The notes below the pieces were generated by a model that was not told the DNA's origin, did no database searches, and saw only the letters and a list, made by a program, of their open reading frames with translations. Position numbers and translations under genes: made by a program. This document shows, one piece after another, positions 8,335 through 18,346 of a DNA stretch of 64,000 nt. Origin of the DNA: JADFDG01 sp965232985 (GTDB lineage: Bacteria > Pseudomonadota > Gammaproteobacteria > Pseudomonadales > JADFDG01). Position 1 is the stretch's first letter. Every line of letters starts with the position of its first letter. The stretch covers positions 366,352-430,351 of the forward strand of contig CBDDRC010000042.1 of the NCBI GenBank assembly GCA_965232985.1, read 5' to 3'.

Positions 8335-10650
8335 GTGAAAGCCCATATTTCTGGATTCCCCCGCATCGGTGCCCGACGCGAACTGAAAGTCGCCCTTGAA
8401 CAATACTGGGCCGGCACATCCAGTCTTGCCGAACTGGAGGCCACCGGCCGAACCCTGCGCGCCCGGCACTGGCAGTTGCAGGCCGACGCCGGTCTGGATT
8501 TCGTGGCCGTCGGCGACTTCTCGTTCTACGACCATGTGCTCGACCAGAGCATCCGGCTGGGTGCCATCCCGGCCCGCTTGGGTGACACCCGCGCCGAATC
8601 CGGTCTCGACCTGCAATTCAGGATGGCCAGAGGCCGCCCGACCTGCGGCCACCGCCACGACAGCGGCGCCGATGCCGGCGCTTGCGAGATGACCAAATGG
8701 TTCGACACCAACTACCACTATCTCGTCCCGGAACTGCATCCGGCACAGGAATTCCGGCTGGCCTGCACGCGCCTGTACGACGAAGTACGCGAAGCGCAGC
8801 AACTCGGCTTCACCCCCAAGACCGTGCTGCCCGGGCCACTGACTTGGCTGTGGCTGGCCAAAACACCGCAGGGTGACTTTGACAAGCTCACCCTGCTGGA
8901 GCGGCTGCTGCGCGTTTACGGCGAACTGCTCGGCGGGCTTGCTGCGCTGGGCGTTGCCTGGGTGCAGCTCGACGAACCGATTCTGGCGCTTGATTTGCCG
9001 CGCGCCTGGCTGAGTGCTTTCGAGCGCGCCTACAACCAACTGCAACGGCGCGACATCAATATTTTGTTGGCGACCTATTTTGGCCCGCTGGAAAATAACC
9101 TGTGGACAGTCTCGCAACTGCCGGTGGCCGGCCTGCACATTGATGTCACGCGCAGCGGCAACGAATGGCAACAGGTGCTCGACCGTCATGCCCCCTACAA
9201 GGTGCTTTCGCTGGGCGTCGTCGACAGCCGCAACATCTGGCGCAACGATCTCGACAGCACCGCAACACTACTGCGCAAAGCGCATGCCCAACTCGGCGAA
9301 CGCCTGTGGGTTTCAACCTCTGCCTCGCTGCTGCACGTACCGGTGGATCTCGACAACGAAACCGGACTCGATGTCGAACAGCGTTTCGTGCTTGCCTTTG
9401 CCCGCCAGAAACTCGACGAAGTGGCGCTGTTGCGCGATGCCGTGCTGACGCCGCACGACGAAACCGTGGTGCGCGCACTGAAAACGTCAACCTGCGCACA
9501 GCAAACCCGCCGCCGCATCTTCGGCAACCCCGACACCGCCCTGCGGGCGCGCCTGGCCGCACTCGATGCCGCTGCCGCCAACCGCGCGCACGCTTATTCG
9601 CTGCGCGCGGTTGCCCAGCAACAGCGCCTGGGATTGCCGCTGCTGCCCACCACCACGATCGGCTCGTTTCCGCAAACACCGGCAATTCGGCACGCGCGCG
9701 CCGAACACCGAGCCGGCCGGCTCGACGCAGCCGGCTACGCGCAGGCCATGCGTGCCGAGATTGCCCACGCCGTGCAGTTACAGGAAGCCATCGGCCTCGA
9801 TGTACTGGTGCACGGCGAAGCCGAACGCAACGACATGGTCGAATATTTCGGCGAGCAACTGGCGGGCGTGCTGGTAACGCGCAACGGTTGGGTCCAAAGC
9901 TACGGCAGCCGCTGCGTGAAGCCGCCGGTGATCGTCAGTGATGTCAGCCGTCCTGCACCGATGACGCTCGCCTGGGCGCGCTATGCGCAGTCCCTGAGCA
10001 GCAGGCCGGTGAAAGGCATGCTGACCGGGCCGGTGACGCTGCTGTGCTGGTCATTCGTCCGCGACGATCTGCCGCGTGCCGAGGTGGCACGCCAACTCGC
10101 CCTCGCGGTGCGCGACGAAGTGCAGGATCTGGAAAATGCCGGTATCGCGATCATTCAGGTCGACGAGCCGGCCTTCCGCGAAGGCCTGCCGCTACGCCGC
10201 AGCGCCCAGGACGACTACTGGCGCTGGGCCATCAACGCCTTTCGCGTCGCCACCGCCGGGGTGCGCGACGACACCCAGATACACACGCACATGTGCTATT
10301 CGGAATTCAACGACTGCATCGCGCAGATTGCCGCCATGGATGCCGACGTGATTACCATCGAGACGGCGCGCTCGGCCATGGAAGTACTCGCTGCCTTCGC
10401 GCATTTCGACTACCGCAATGCCGTCGGCCCCGGCGTGTACGACATCCACAGCCCGCAGGTGCCCACCGTCGCTGCCATGCAGCAATTGCTGAGCCGCGCG
10501 GCCAGCGTCATTGCCCCGCAGCGCCTGTGGATCAACCCCGACTGCGGCCTGAAGACACGGCAATGGCCGGAAACCCGCGCGGCGCTGGTCAATATGGTGA
10601 ATGCCGCGCGCATCCTGCGGGCTGCACTGAGCGCAAATGCCGCCGTTTAG
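8335..10650 (+). CDS. metE: Cobalamin-independent methionine synthase
   Basis: Transfers the methyl group of 5-methyltetrahydropteroyl-triglutamate to homocysteine. The protein has 771 residues (E. coli 753). The N-terminal barrel starts at KAHISGFPRIG and the C-terminal barrel at LLPTTTIGSFPQT. Zinc ligands H652 and C654 (HTHMCYSEF), E676 (ITIETARS) and C737 (INPDCGLKT) fit the E. coli ligands H641, C643, E665 and C726 with one constant offset, so the enzyme should be active. The GTG at 8335 is chosen because of the AGGAGC site 4 nt upstream; an in-frame ATG at 8242 would add 31 non-homologous residues and overlap MetR box 2. Regulation by MetR is expected. No cobalamin riboswitch lies in front of it. 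Confidence 0.97.
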   Translation: MKAHISGFPRIGARRELKVALEQYWAGTSSLAELEATGRTLRARHWQLQADAGLDFVAVGDFSFYDHVLDQSIRLGAIPARLGDTRAESGLDLQFRMARGRPTCGHRHDSGADAGACEMTKWFDTNYHYLVPELHPAQEFRLACTRLYDEVREAQQLGFTPKTVLPGPLTWLWLAKTPQGDFDKLTLLERLLRVYGELLGGLAALGVAWVQLDEPILALDLPRAWLSAFERAYNQLQRRDINILLATYFGPLENNLWTVSQLPVAGLHIDVTRSGNEWQQVLDRHAPYKVLSLGVVDSRNIWRNDLDSTATLLRKAHAQLGERLWVSTSASLLHVPVDLDNETGLDVEQRFVLAFARQKLDEVALLRDAVLTPHDETVVRALKTSTCAQQTRRRIFGNPDTALRARLAALDAAAANRAHAYSLRAVAQQQRLGLPLLPTTTIGSFPQTPAIRHARAEHRAGRLDAAGYAQAMRAEIAHAVQLQEAIGLDVLVHGEAERNDMVEYFGEQLAGVLVTRNGWVQSYGSRCVKPPVIVSDVSRPAPMTLAWARYAQSLSSRPVKGMLTGPVTLLCWSFVRDDLPRAEVARQLALAVRDEVQDLENAGIAIIQVDEPAFREGLPLRRSAQDDYWRWAINAFRVATAGVRDDTQIHTHMCYSEFNDCIAQIAAMDADVITIETARSAMEVLAAFAHFDYRNAVGPGVYDIHSPQVPTVAAMQQLLSRAASVIAPQRLWINPDCGLKTRQWPETRAALVNMVNAARILRAALSANAAV

Positions 10651-10690
10651 TTCATGCGCGCTGGCTATCGGTGCAGGCATCAACCATCAC

Positions 10691-13384
10691 TCAGCCGGTA
10701 TTGCGCATACCCGCAGCAATGCCGGCAATGGTGACTTTCAGTGCCAGATCGATCGCCGGATCCACCGCGGCGCCGGCGGCGCGATGCCGACGAATCAATT
10801 CCGCCTGCAACAAATGCAGCGGATCAACATAGGGATTGCGCACGGCGATCGACCACTGCGTGATCGGGTTGGTCTCCAGCAGGGTCTTGCGCCCGGCAAG
10901 CACGAGCAAATCCCGAATCGTTGCCTCAAGACGGGCACGCAACGCACTGCCAAGCGGCCGCAACGACGCATCAGCAAGATGGGCCTCATAATGCGCAGCG
11001 ATGCGCGGCTCGGCTTTCGCCAGCACCATTTCCAGCATATCGATCACCGCCTGAAAATACGGCCAGCGCGCCAGCATCGCCGCGAAATCGGCCTGGCGTT
11101 CGGGATGGACGCGCAACCAGGCCAGCGCGGTGTCGGTGCCGAGCCAGGCGGGCAGCATCAACCGCACCTGCGTCCAGGCGAACACCCAGGGAATTGCCCG
11201 CAACGATTCGAGACCACCCTGGGCACGCCGTTTCGATGGCCGTGAGCCGAGCGACAATGTTGCCAATTCCTGTTCCGGCGTTACCGTTCGCAAGTAATCG
11301 ACAAAACGCGCCTCGCCATGCACTACCTCGCGATAACCCGTCACCGCAACAGCGCTCAGTTCGTCCATCAGCTCACGCCATGCCGGTTCCGGCGCCGGCG
11401 GCGGCAACAGCGTCGCTTCCAGGGTCGAGGCAACGTACAACTCAAGATTTTCCAGTGCCACGCCGAACAGGCCGAACTTGAAACGAATCATCTCGCCCTG
11501 CTCGGTTACGCGAATGCGGCCATTCACCGAACCGGGCGGCTGCGACAACAACGCCTGTCGCGTCGGCGTACCGCCGCGACTCACCGAGCCGCCGCGCCCA
11601 TGAAACAATTCCAGGCGCACACCCTGCCGGGCGCACACCGCCGTGAGCGTTTCCTGGGCACGGTACTGCGCCCAGCTCGCGGCAAGATAGCCGGCATCCT
11701 TCGCCGAATCCGAATAGCCGATCATCACCTGCTGGTAATCACCGGCGTGCGCGCGGTAACCCGGCAAGGCCAGCAAGGCATCAATCGTGGCCGGCGCCTG
11801 ATCGAGATCAGCGAGCGTTTCGAACAATGGCACCACCGGCAGCAACTCGCGCACCCCGGCCACATGCTGCAACAGGCAAACGGCGAGCACATCGGACGGC
11901 GCATGCGCCATCGAAATCACGTAGGCGCCAAAGGCACCACGCGGCATCGCGGCGAGCATGTCGAAGGTGTCGAGCACCTCGCGCACCGGCGCATCGCATA
12001 AAGGCGAATCGCGGAAATCCCTGCCCACCAGCGGCCGCCGGTTGCCCAGTTCCGCCAGCAGGAACACCTGTTTTTGCGCCTCCGGCCAGGCACGATAATC
12101 GCCAATTCCCAACCACTGGGTGATCGCAGCGAGCGCATCGCCATGGCGCGTCGATTCCTGCCGGATGTCGAGCCTGACCAGACAAACGCCGAAGGTTGCA
12201 GCACGGCGCAGCGTATCGGCAAGCAGGCCATCGGCGATGCGTTCAAGACCGCAGGCCACCAACGATTGGTGCGCGAGCAACAGCGGCGCGCGCAGCTCGT
12301 CGTCTGAGGCGATGATCGGCCCGCAATCGATCTCGCGATTGGCCAGTTGCGCTGCGGCCCAGTCGCGGGTATTGCGCAAGCGATCACGCAAATCCTTCAT
12401 CAACGCGCGATACGGCTCACGCGTATCGCCAACCGCCGCCCGCAACGCATCGCTGGCAAGGTGCATCGACAACTCACCTTGCAATATTTCCACATCGCGC
12501 AGAAAAAGTTCGGCGGCTTGCCAGCGCGCCAGCAAAATGACTTCCCGCGTCACCGCGTGCGTGACGAAGGGATTGCCATCGCGGTCACCGCCCATCCAGC
12601 TGGCGATACGCACCGGCGCGCAATCCAGCGGCAGCGCCTCACCGGTATGTTCGCGCAACCAGCGATCAAGCTCGCGCAAAAAATGCGGCAGCGCGTACCA
12701 GAGCGTTTGTTCGATGGTCGCAAAACCCCACTTTGCTTCATCGACAGGGGTCGGGCGGGCGCGGCGAATCTCATCGGTGTGCCAGGCTGCCGACACCAGG
12801 CGGCGCAGATCGTCTCGCGCCGCGTTCCGCTCGTCCGGGGTCAAGTCATCGTGATCGAGATCCGCAAGCCGGCGCGCGATATCGTCGTACTTGTGCATCA
12901 GGGTGCGGCGGGTGATTTCCGTCGGGTGCGCAGTCAACACCAGCTCGATCGACAGCGCGCGCACTGTTGCCACAATTTTTTCCCGCGCGGTACCAGTGCG
13001 CGTCAGCGCCGCAGCCAGCGCGCTCAGCGAACCTTCCTCAGGTGGCCAGCGGCAGGCAATCACCGCCTGCCGGCGCATGCGCACCCGGTGGTGCTGCTCG
13101 GCGATGTTGGCCAGGTTGAGAAACTGGTTAAAAGCGCGGACGACGTGCAGTAATTCATCGCCGTCAAGGCGCGCGAGTTCCGGCGGCAACACGGCAGCAT
13201 CGACCCGCCCCGCACGGGTATCGACCGAGAGGCGGCGCAGGTGCTCGATGCGCGCAAACAGCGGCTCGCCGCCATGTTCGCGCAACGTGCCGCCCAGCAT
13301 GTCGCCCAGCAACCGCACGTTTTCGCGCAGCGGCGCGTGCGGGTCGGCAACATCGGTCGAAGAACTGGCCGGCGAATCGGTCAT
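10691..13384 (-). CDS. ppc: Phosphoenolpyruvate carboxylase
   Basis: Makes oxaloacetate from PEP and bicarbonate to refill the TCA cycle. The protein has 897 residues, normal for bacterial enzymes. The catalytic histidine is H153 in VLTAHPTE, the second signature is VMIGYSDSAKDAG, the glycine-rich FHGRGGSVSRGG loop is present, and the protein ends in the universal MRNTG. The ATG at 13384 is chosen because the 52 codons upstream in the same frame (Arg/Ala/Gly-rich) lie outside the conserved enzyme. It converges with metE across 40 nt that show no clear terminator. Confidence 0.97.
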   Translation of the reverse strand: MTDSPASSSTDVADPHAPLRENVRLLGDMLGGTLREHGGEPLFARIEHLRRLSVDTRAGRVDAAVLPPELARLDGDELLHVVRAFNQFLNLANIAEQHHRVRMRRQAVIACRWPPEEGSLSALAAALTRTGTAREKIVATVRALSIELVLTAHPTEITRRTLMHKYDDIARRLADLDHDDLTPDERNAARDDLRRLVSAAWHTDEIRRARPTPVDEAKWGFATIEQTLWYALPHFLRELDRWLREHTGEALPLDCAPVRIASWMGGDRDGNPFVTHAVTREVILLARWQAAELFLRDVEILQGELSMHLASDALRAAVGDTREPYRALMKDLRDRLRNTRDWAAAQLANREIDCGPIIASDDELRAPLLLAHQSLVACGLERIADGLLADTLRRAATFGVCLVRLDIRQESTRHGDALAAITQWLGIGDYRAWPEAQKQVFLLAELGNRRPLVGRDFRDSPLCDAPVREVLDTFDMLAAMPRGAFGAYVISMAHAPSDVLAVCLLQHVAGVRELLPVVPLFETLADLDQAPATIDALLALPGYRAHAGDYQQVMIGYSDSAKDAGYLAASWAQYRAQETLTAVCARQGVRLELFHGRGGSVSRGGTPTRQALLSQPPGSVNGRIRVTEQGEMIRFKFGLFGVALENLELYVASTLEATLLPPPAPEPAWRELMDELSAVAVTGYREVVHGEARFVDYLRTVTPEQELATLSLGSRPSKRRAQGGLESLRAIPWVFAWTQVRLMLPAWLGTDTALAWLRVHPERQADFAAMLARWPYFQAVIDMLEMVLAKAEPRIAAHYEAHLADASLRPLGSALRARLEATIRDLLVLAGRKTLLETNPITQWSIAVRNPYVDPLHLLQAELIRRHRAAGAAVDPAIDLALKVTIAGIAAGMRNTG

Positions 13385-13441
13385 GGTCGTCTCCCCACCC
13401 TGTATCGCCCCACGGGGCGTGCCAAGCGCAGGCCCGGCCCC

Positions 13442-13447
13442 TATGAT
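13442..13447 (+). promoter_or_regulatory. -10 element TATGAT before the GGDEF gene
   Basis: TATGAT within the imperfect palindrome CCTATGATAGG, in the 142-nt divergent gap between ppc and the GGDEF gene. It is followed by a G/C-rich discriminator like other promoters in this window. No good -35 was found. Confidence 0.35.
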
Positions 13448-13526
13448 AGGCGCTCCAGACCCGGCGCACCGTTTCTGCTCGCGACGAGCACCGGCCCTTC
13501 CAACGGCAGCAACAAGAAGTCGATTC

Positions 13527-14549
13527 ATGTCCCTGGCCATTTTTGATCGCCCGTCGCTCTACCTCGAGCTGGGCGGCCGCGTCCTGTTTGCCCTGCTCGC
13601 ATTCACCTATTTTTTGGGCATTCCTGCCGAATTGTGGGCCATCAATCTGCCGGTCACCGTGGCCGGGCTGATCCTCTATCTTGGCGCGCAGGCAGCGCTG
13701 TTCACCCGGCAACTGCGCGGCCGCAATATCGGCTGGATCGTACCGGCTGCGGCATTGACCGATGCGGTTGCTGTGCTCGGTGCCGTCGCCTGCGATCCTT
13801 ACCCGGTACCGCCGTCACTGCTGCTGATCTTGATTGCCGCACTCAATCTTGGCCTGCGCCAGAGCCGGCTGACCTTCGTGGCTGCCGTGGCCGGTGCCGG
13901 CGCGCTGATGGCGGCCACGCCCGGCCTGCGCGCGCAACTGCAGGGCGAGGTCGCAGCCCGGGAATTCCTGTTTGCCCTGGCGTTCATCCTGGCGTGTCTT
14001 GTTTACTTCGCGCTGCAGGCCTGGCGGCGCCATGCGCTGCAAACACAAGCCGCCCGCTGCGCCGAGCAGGACGTCGAAACCCAGCTGCTGAACCGCCGCG
14101 GTTTCGAGAGTGCCGCCCGCTTCCTGGTGCCCTTGCTGCAGCGCACACAGTCGCCGCTGGTGGTCATGCTGGCCAGCCTCGACACCCAAACAGCAAAACC
14201 ACTCGTTGCCCGAACACTCGCCAGTGCGGTACGCCGGGTCGCCCATCTGGTGCGTCAACGCGCGCGCCGTAGCGATGTCGTTGCCCGCCTGTCGGAAGAC
14301 GAGTTTTTATTCATGCTGTTCGATACCCCGCTCGCCGGCGGCGAAACACTCGCGCGCGCACTGCTTGAGGATTTCAATGCCTGGGCTGCGCAACAGACGC
14401 TCGATGCCCGCATTACCTTCGCCATGATCGTCACACCGGAAGGCCCGGTAGCCATCGACCAGTTGATTGCCCGTGCCCGCCATGCCGTGCAGCGCGCCCA
14501 GAAACATCCCAGCTCGCCAGGCGTTGTTACGGCCCCGCCGCTGCGCTGA
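13527..14549 (+). CDS. Membrane protein with degenerate GGDEF domain
   Basis: A 340-residue protein. The first 165 residues or so are largely hydrophobic, compatible with about six transmembrane helices, and end in a basic segment (AWRRHALQTQ). The rest aligns with a GGDEF (diguanylate cyclase) fold, beginning at the DVETQLLNRRGFESAAR signature. The catalytic GGDEF sequence is replaced by S256-E-D-E-F260: both glycines are lost but the DEF part remains. The two glycines normally contact GTP, so cyclase activity is doubtful and a GTP- or c-di-GMP-sensing role is possible. No RxxD inhibitory site is evident. Start at 13527 because it opens the hydrophobic region; no strong ribosome-binding site is visible. 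Confidence 0.75.
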   Translation: MSLAIFDRPSLYLELGGRVLFALLAFTYFLGIPAELWAINLPVTVAGLILYLGAQAALFTRQLRGRNIGWIVPAAALTDAVAVLGAVACDPYPVPPSLLLILIAALNLGLRQSRLTFVAAVAGAGALMAATPGLRAQLQGEVAAREFLFALAFILACLVYFALQAWRRHALQTQAARCAEQDVETQLLNRRGFESAARFLVPLLQRTQSPLVVMLASLDTQTAKPLVARTLASAVRRVAHLVRQRARRSDVVARLSEDEFLFMLFDTPLAGGETLARALLEDFNAWAAQQTLDARITFAMIVTPEGPVAIDQLIARARHAVQRAQKHPSSPGVVTAPPLR

Positions 14550-14578
14550 GTCCCGGCAGGCATGGCGATGATCGCCAC

Positions 14579-15751
14579 TCAAACGAGCCGGTAGAGCGCC
14601 TCAATCAGGCGCGTGGCGCGCGGGTCCAGCAGGATGTGCGTGCCCATGCGATTCATCACGTAGCCGAGCGCGATTTGCCGATCAGGATCGGCCATGCCCA
14701 GCGAACCACCCGCTCCCGGATGACCGAAACTGCGCCGCCCCGGCCCGAAGGCGGCGTACGGCCGATTCTGCGACAACATCCAGCCATAACTGAAACGCGT
14801 GCCGATGCCGAGCACCGCATCGTTGCCACAAGATTGCTCGTCCCAACAATATTTCAGAATGTCCTTCGGCAGTACTTCGACCTTATCGAGCGTACCGCCG
14901 CCGGCAAGTGCCGCATAGAAACGCGCGATCGCGCGTGCCGTGCCATGGCCATTCGCGGCGGGAATTTCCGCCATGCGCCACTCCACGCTGTTGGTGCCGG
15001 TGGCAATGCTCATCGGGTTGGCAAAAGCGCGCGCGGTGATGCCGGTCGGGTCGGCCATCATCTTCTGCATGAAACTTGCCGCTTCCAGATTGGCCGGATC
15101 CGGCAGCGGCCGGGAAATGCGCGCGATGCGGTGATGCTCGGTGGCCGGCACGCCGATGTACAGATCAAGACCGAGTGGCGCGGCAAATGCCGCCTGCAAA
15201 AAGCGGCCGACACTCATGCCACTCACACGCCGGATCACCTCGCCGACCAGCCAGCCGAACGTGACCGGGTGATAGCCATGCTGGGTGCCGGGCTGCCACC
15301 AGGGTTGTTCGGCAGCAAGCGCCGCAACCATGCGGTCCCAGTCGTACAGCGCCGCATCCGGCAGCAATTCGCGCAATGCCGGCAGACCAGCGCGATGTGA
15401 CAGCAACCACTTCACCGGGATGCGGCCCTTGCCGTGTTGTGCGAATTCAGGCCAGTAATCGGCCACCGGCCGCTCCAGCGACAATTTTCCTTCCGCCACC
15501 AGCCGCAGCACCAGCGCACTGACGATGCCCTTGGTGGTGGAAAATACATTCACCAATGTATTTTCTGCCCAGACAGCCGAATGCTTGCTGTCGACACTGC
15601 CGGCCCAAAGATCGAGTACCGGTTCACCGCCGACATAAACCGCCAGTGCTGCGCCCAGTTCGTTGGCCGCCTGAAAGTTCAGCCGGAAAGCATCCTGCAA
15701 CGGCGCAAACTTTGGTGCACACCAGCCGTGAATTTCAATGTCGCCTGCCAT
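14579..15751 (-). CDS. Beta-lactamase-fold serine hydrolase (esterase, EstB type)
   Basis: A 390-residue cytoplasmic-looking protein with the class C beta-lactamase/esterase fold. The nucleophile is S71 in S71-T-T-K74 (SxxK motif). The second motif, a YxN-like tyrosine, is likely in the YDWDRM or GTQHGYH region. The C-terminal part has GPGRRSFGHPGAGGS, the usual third-motif neighbourhood. No signal peptide is seen, so it is unlikely to be a true beta-lactamase; members hydrolyse short esters or act on lipids. Its start lies 98 nt from the divergent protease gene. Confidence 0.85.
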   Translation of the reverse strand: MAGDIEIHGWCAPKFAPLQDAFRLNFQAANELGAALAVYVGGEPVLDLWAGSVDSKHSAVWAENTLVNVFSTTKGIVSALVLRLVAEGKLSLERPVADYWPEFAQHGKGRIPVKWLLSHRAGLPALRELLPDAALYDWDRMVAALAAEQPWWQPGTQHGYHPVTFGWLVGEVIRRVSGMSVGRFLQAAFAAPLGLDLYIGVPATEHHRIARISRPLPDPANLEAASFMQKMMADPTGITARAFANPMSIATGTNSVEWRMAEIPAANGHGTARAIARFYAALAGGGTLDKVEVLPKDILKYCWDEQSCGNDAVLGIGTRFSYGWMLSQNRPYAAFGPGRRSFGHPGAGGSLGMADPDRQIALGYVMNRMGTHILLDPRATRLIEALYRLV

Positions 15752-15812
15752 CCGGACCTCGTTATGTTCCTGCGGTCTTTGTGTTCCTCAAGATCAGCCC
15801 CGGCCCATGCGC

Positions 15813-15818
15813 TAGAAT
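15813..15818 (+). promoter_or_regulatory. -10 element TAGAAT before the trypsin-like gene
   Basis: GCTAGAATGCGC in the 98-nt divergent gap, 32 nt before the ATG at 15850. It fits the TA(T/G)AAT plus G/C-rich pattern seen before other genes here. The -35 is weak or absent. Confidence 0.4.
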
Positions 15819-15849
15819 GCGCACCTGACCACAAGCCACGCAGTCTGCC

Positions 15850-17211
15850 ATGAACCTGACCTGCCTCCGAATACCGCCTTTCCAAACCCTGCTGCTCTGC
15901 GGCCTGCTGTTTTGTCTCGCCGGCATCAGCCATGCCGGCGTCGTGGCGAAGATCATTGGCGGCAATGATGCCACCGTGCCTTATCCGTTCATGGCGGCAC
16001 TGGTCGACCCGGCCATTGCCGAAGATTTTCAGGCGCAGTTCTGCGGCGGCACGGTGATCGCCCCGCGCTGGGTGCTCACTGCCGCCCACTGCATCACCAC
16101 AACCAGCACTGGCGGGCTGATCAGCACCGGCAGCATTGAAGTGATCACCGGCGTGACGACCTTGAGCGACACCGCCGCTGGTGCCGCGCGCATCGCCGTC
16201 TTGAACATAGTGCGCCACCCGAATTTCGAACCCTTGACGCTGCACAACGACGTTGCGCTGCTGTATCTGGCATCGCCTACCGGCATTGATCCCGGCAACT
16301 TCACCGTGGACGACGGCACAGTGATCGCAGCGACAGCATTCGGCGACGATCTGACGACCATCGGCTGGGGCGTCACCAATCAACAAAACCTCGCAAACCC
16401 TACCGACGACCTGTTCGCAGCAACGCTGCAGGAAGTGCTGGTCGACTACATCCCGCTCGCCGACTGCAACAGCAGCAGTTACTACGACGGCGCGCTGGGC
16501 AGCGAAACACTCTGCGCCGGCTTCCTCGCCGATCCGCCACGCGACACCTGCTTCGGCGACAGCGGCGGCCCGCTGCTTGCCATCGCCGACGGCGGCTGGC
16601 GCCAGGTTGGCATCACCAGTTACAGCTTCGGCGATTTCTGCGCCACATCCGGCCAGCCGGGCATCTACGTCAATGCGTCACAATTTTACGGCTACATCAT
16701 CGGCGCGACCGTGCAACCGGATCTGCGCGTGCTGGTCAGCACGGTGGCAGGTACGCAGGTCGACAACACGGTCACCGCTCGCATCACCGTTACCAACCTC
16801 TCGCCCGCCAATGCTGCCACCGGCACAGCGCTGAACATCAGCCTCACCGGCACCACCGCGATCACCAACCTTGCCGCACTGCCCGACTGCACCGGGACCA
16901 GCGCCGGCCCGCTGAGCTGCAACCTCGGCACCATCGCCGCCAACGGCTCGGCGAGTTTCGATGTGCCACTGGTCTTCAATGGCTACGGGTTATTCACCAT
17001 CACCGGCACTGTCAGCGCCACCACCGGCGATTACGACGGCACCAACAACACCAGCCTGCGCGAATACAATCTACTGGCGCCTGCGCCAATATCCAGCGGC
17101 GGCAGCGCCTCATTCGCCCTGCTTGCCCTGCTCGCTCTTTGCCTCGCCCGACACCCCGCGCATGCGCCGCATCATTCACTGCGACTGCGACAGTTTTTAC
17201 GCCTCGGTTGA
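15850..17211 (+). CDS. Secreted trypsin-like serine protease with GlyGly-CTERM-like tail
   Basis: A 453-residue exported zymogen. After a signal peptide comes the activation site K34 followed by IIGG (35-38), then the triad H80 (LTAAHC), D134 (HNDVALLYL) and S238 (GDSGGP). D232, six residues before the serine, predicts cleavage after Arg/Lys. Residues about 290-405 form a CARDB/DUF11-like beta domain (ITVTNLSPANAAT). The end, from residue 415, is SSGG, then a hydrophobic ASFALLALLALCLA stretch, then Arg/His-rich residues: the layout of a GlyGly-CTERM rhombosortase signal, except that about 20 residues follow instead of a few. Its last 50 nt overlap dinB. A rhombosortase gene at 42653-43270 could process it. 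Confidence 0.9.
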   Translation: MNLTCLRIPPFQTLLLCGLLFCLAGISHAGVVAKIIGGNDATVPYPFMAALVDPAIAEDFQAQFCGGTVIAPRWVLTAAHCITTTSTGGLISTGSIEVITGVTTLSDTAAGAARIAVLNIVRHPNFEPLTLHNDVALLYLASPTGIDPGNFTVDDGTVIAATAFGDDLTTIGWGVTNQQNLANPTDDLFAATLQEVLVDYIPLADCNSSSYYDGALGSETLCAGFLADPPRDTCFGDSGGPLLAIADGGWRQVGITSYSFGDFCATSGQPGIYVNASQFYGYIIGATVQPDLRVLVSTVAGTQVDNTVTARITVTNLSPANAATGTALNISLTGTTAITNLAALPDCTGTSAGPLSCNLGTIAANGSASFDVPLVFNGYGLFTITGTVSATTGDYDGTNNTSLREYNLLAPAPISSGGSASFALLALLALCLARHPAHAPHHSLRLRQFLRLG

Positions 17212-18217
17212 GATGCGCGACGACCCGTCGCTGCGGGAAAAACCGGTCGCCGTCGGCGGCTCACCCGATCAGCGCGGCGTCATCGCCACCTGCAACTACA
17301 TGGCGCGCCGTTTCGGCGTGCATTCGGCGATGTCATCACGCCGGGCGCTGGCGCTGTGCCCCGATCTCGTCATCCTCTTTCCGGACTTTCCCAAGTACAA
17401 GGCCGTCAGCCGCGCGGTGAACGCGATCTTCCTGCGCTACACCGACCGCGTCGAACCGCTGTCGCTGGACGAAGCCTACCTCGATGTTACCGAAGCGACG
17501 CAAATGCACGGCAGCGCGACACACATTGCCGAGGAAATCCGCGCTGCGGTGCACCGCGAAATCGGCATCACCATTTCTGCCGGCGTCGCGCCGAACAAAT
17601 TCCTCGCCAAGGTGGCCAGCGACATCAACAAACCAGACGGCCTGTGCGTGATCAAACCACGCGATATTGATGCCTTTGTACATGGCTTGCCGGTGGAGAA
17701 GCTGTTCGGCGTCGGCAAGGTAACGGCTGCAAAAATGCACCGGCTGGGCCTCAGCACCTGCGGCGATCTACAAACGCTGTCGGACGAGATGCTTGTCAAT
17801 CACTTCGGCCGTTACGGCACCACACTCTGGCAACTGTGCCGTGGCATCGACGAGCGCCCCGTGCGCACCGATCATCGCCGCAAGTCACTGTCGGTGGAGC
17901 ACACCTGGGCAACAGACCTTGCCTCGCCCGGGGAGTGTCTGGCGGCAATGACGCGGCTGACCGGCGAACTGCACGCGCGTTATGAAAAAATCGCGGCGCG
18001 CTATTGCATTACCGGCATCGACATCAAGGTGAAGTACGCGGATTTTCGCGAGCATTCACGCCAGCGCAGCCACACAACGATCGACGCGGCATTGCTGCAG
18101 TCGTTGCTTGACGCCCAACTGGCGGCCCGGCCACCGCCGGTACGCCTGCTCGGCGCGGGCGTGAAACTTGCCTTGCGCGACGCTACCGAGCCACCGCAGC
18201 CGGATCTGTTCGACTGA
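17162..18217 (+). CDS. dinB: DNA polymerase IV (Y-family translesion polymerase)
   Basis: A 351-residue error-prone polymerase for bypassing lesions. It starts MRRIIHCDCDSFYASVE, holding the first metal-binding acidic residues, and has the second catalytic motif LSLDEAYLDVT. Helix-hairpin-helix and little-finger regions follow. It ends in QPDLFD, which resembles the C-terminal clamp-binding peptide (QxxLF) of Pol IV. The ATG at 17162 overlaps the upstream protease gene by 50 nt in another frame. No LexA box was recognised upstream, since that region is coding. Confidence 0.95.
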   Translation: MRRIIHCDCDSFYASVEMRDDPSLREKPVAVGGSPDQRGVIATCNYMARRFGVHSAMSSRRALALCPDLVILFPDFPKYKAVSRAVNAIFLRYTDRVEPLSLDEAYLDVTEATQMHGSATHIAEEIRAAVHREIGITISAGVAPNKFLAKVASDINKPDGLCVIKPRDIDAFVHGLPVEKLFGVGKVTAAKMHRLGLSTCGDLQTLSDEMLVNHFGRYGTTLWQLCRGIDERPVRTDHRRKSLSVEHTWATDLASPGECLAAMTRLTGELHARYEKIAARYCITGIDIKVKYADFREHSRQRSHTTIDAALLQSLLDAQLAARPPPVRLLGAGVKLALRDATEPPQPDLFD

Positions 18218-18346
18218 TCTGTTCGACTAGGTAACCTGGGTGCACAGGTCATCCCGGGCACCAATATCGACCAGCCGGCGAGCTGCGGTTGTGGCCAGAT
18301 GCTGCCGTCGGCTAATGTCGCCCCATGTCGCACCAAATTGTTCCGA

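Noticed and set aside
17101..17211. A frameshift at the end of the trypsin-like gene
   Set aside because: The hydrophobic and basic tail is in a single intact frame; the long tail is noted but no break is evident.
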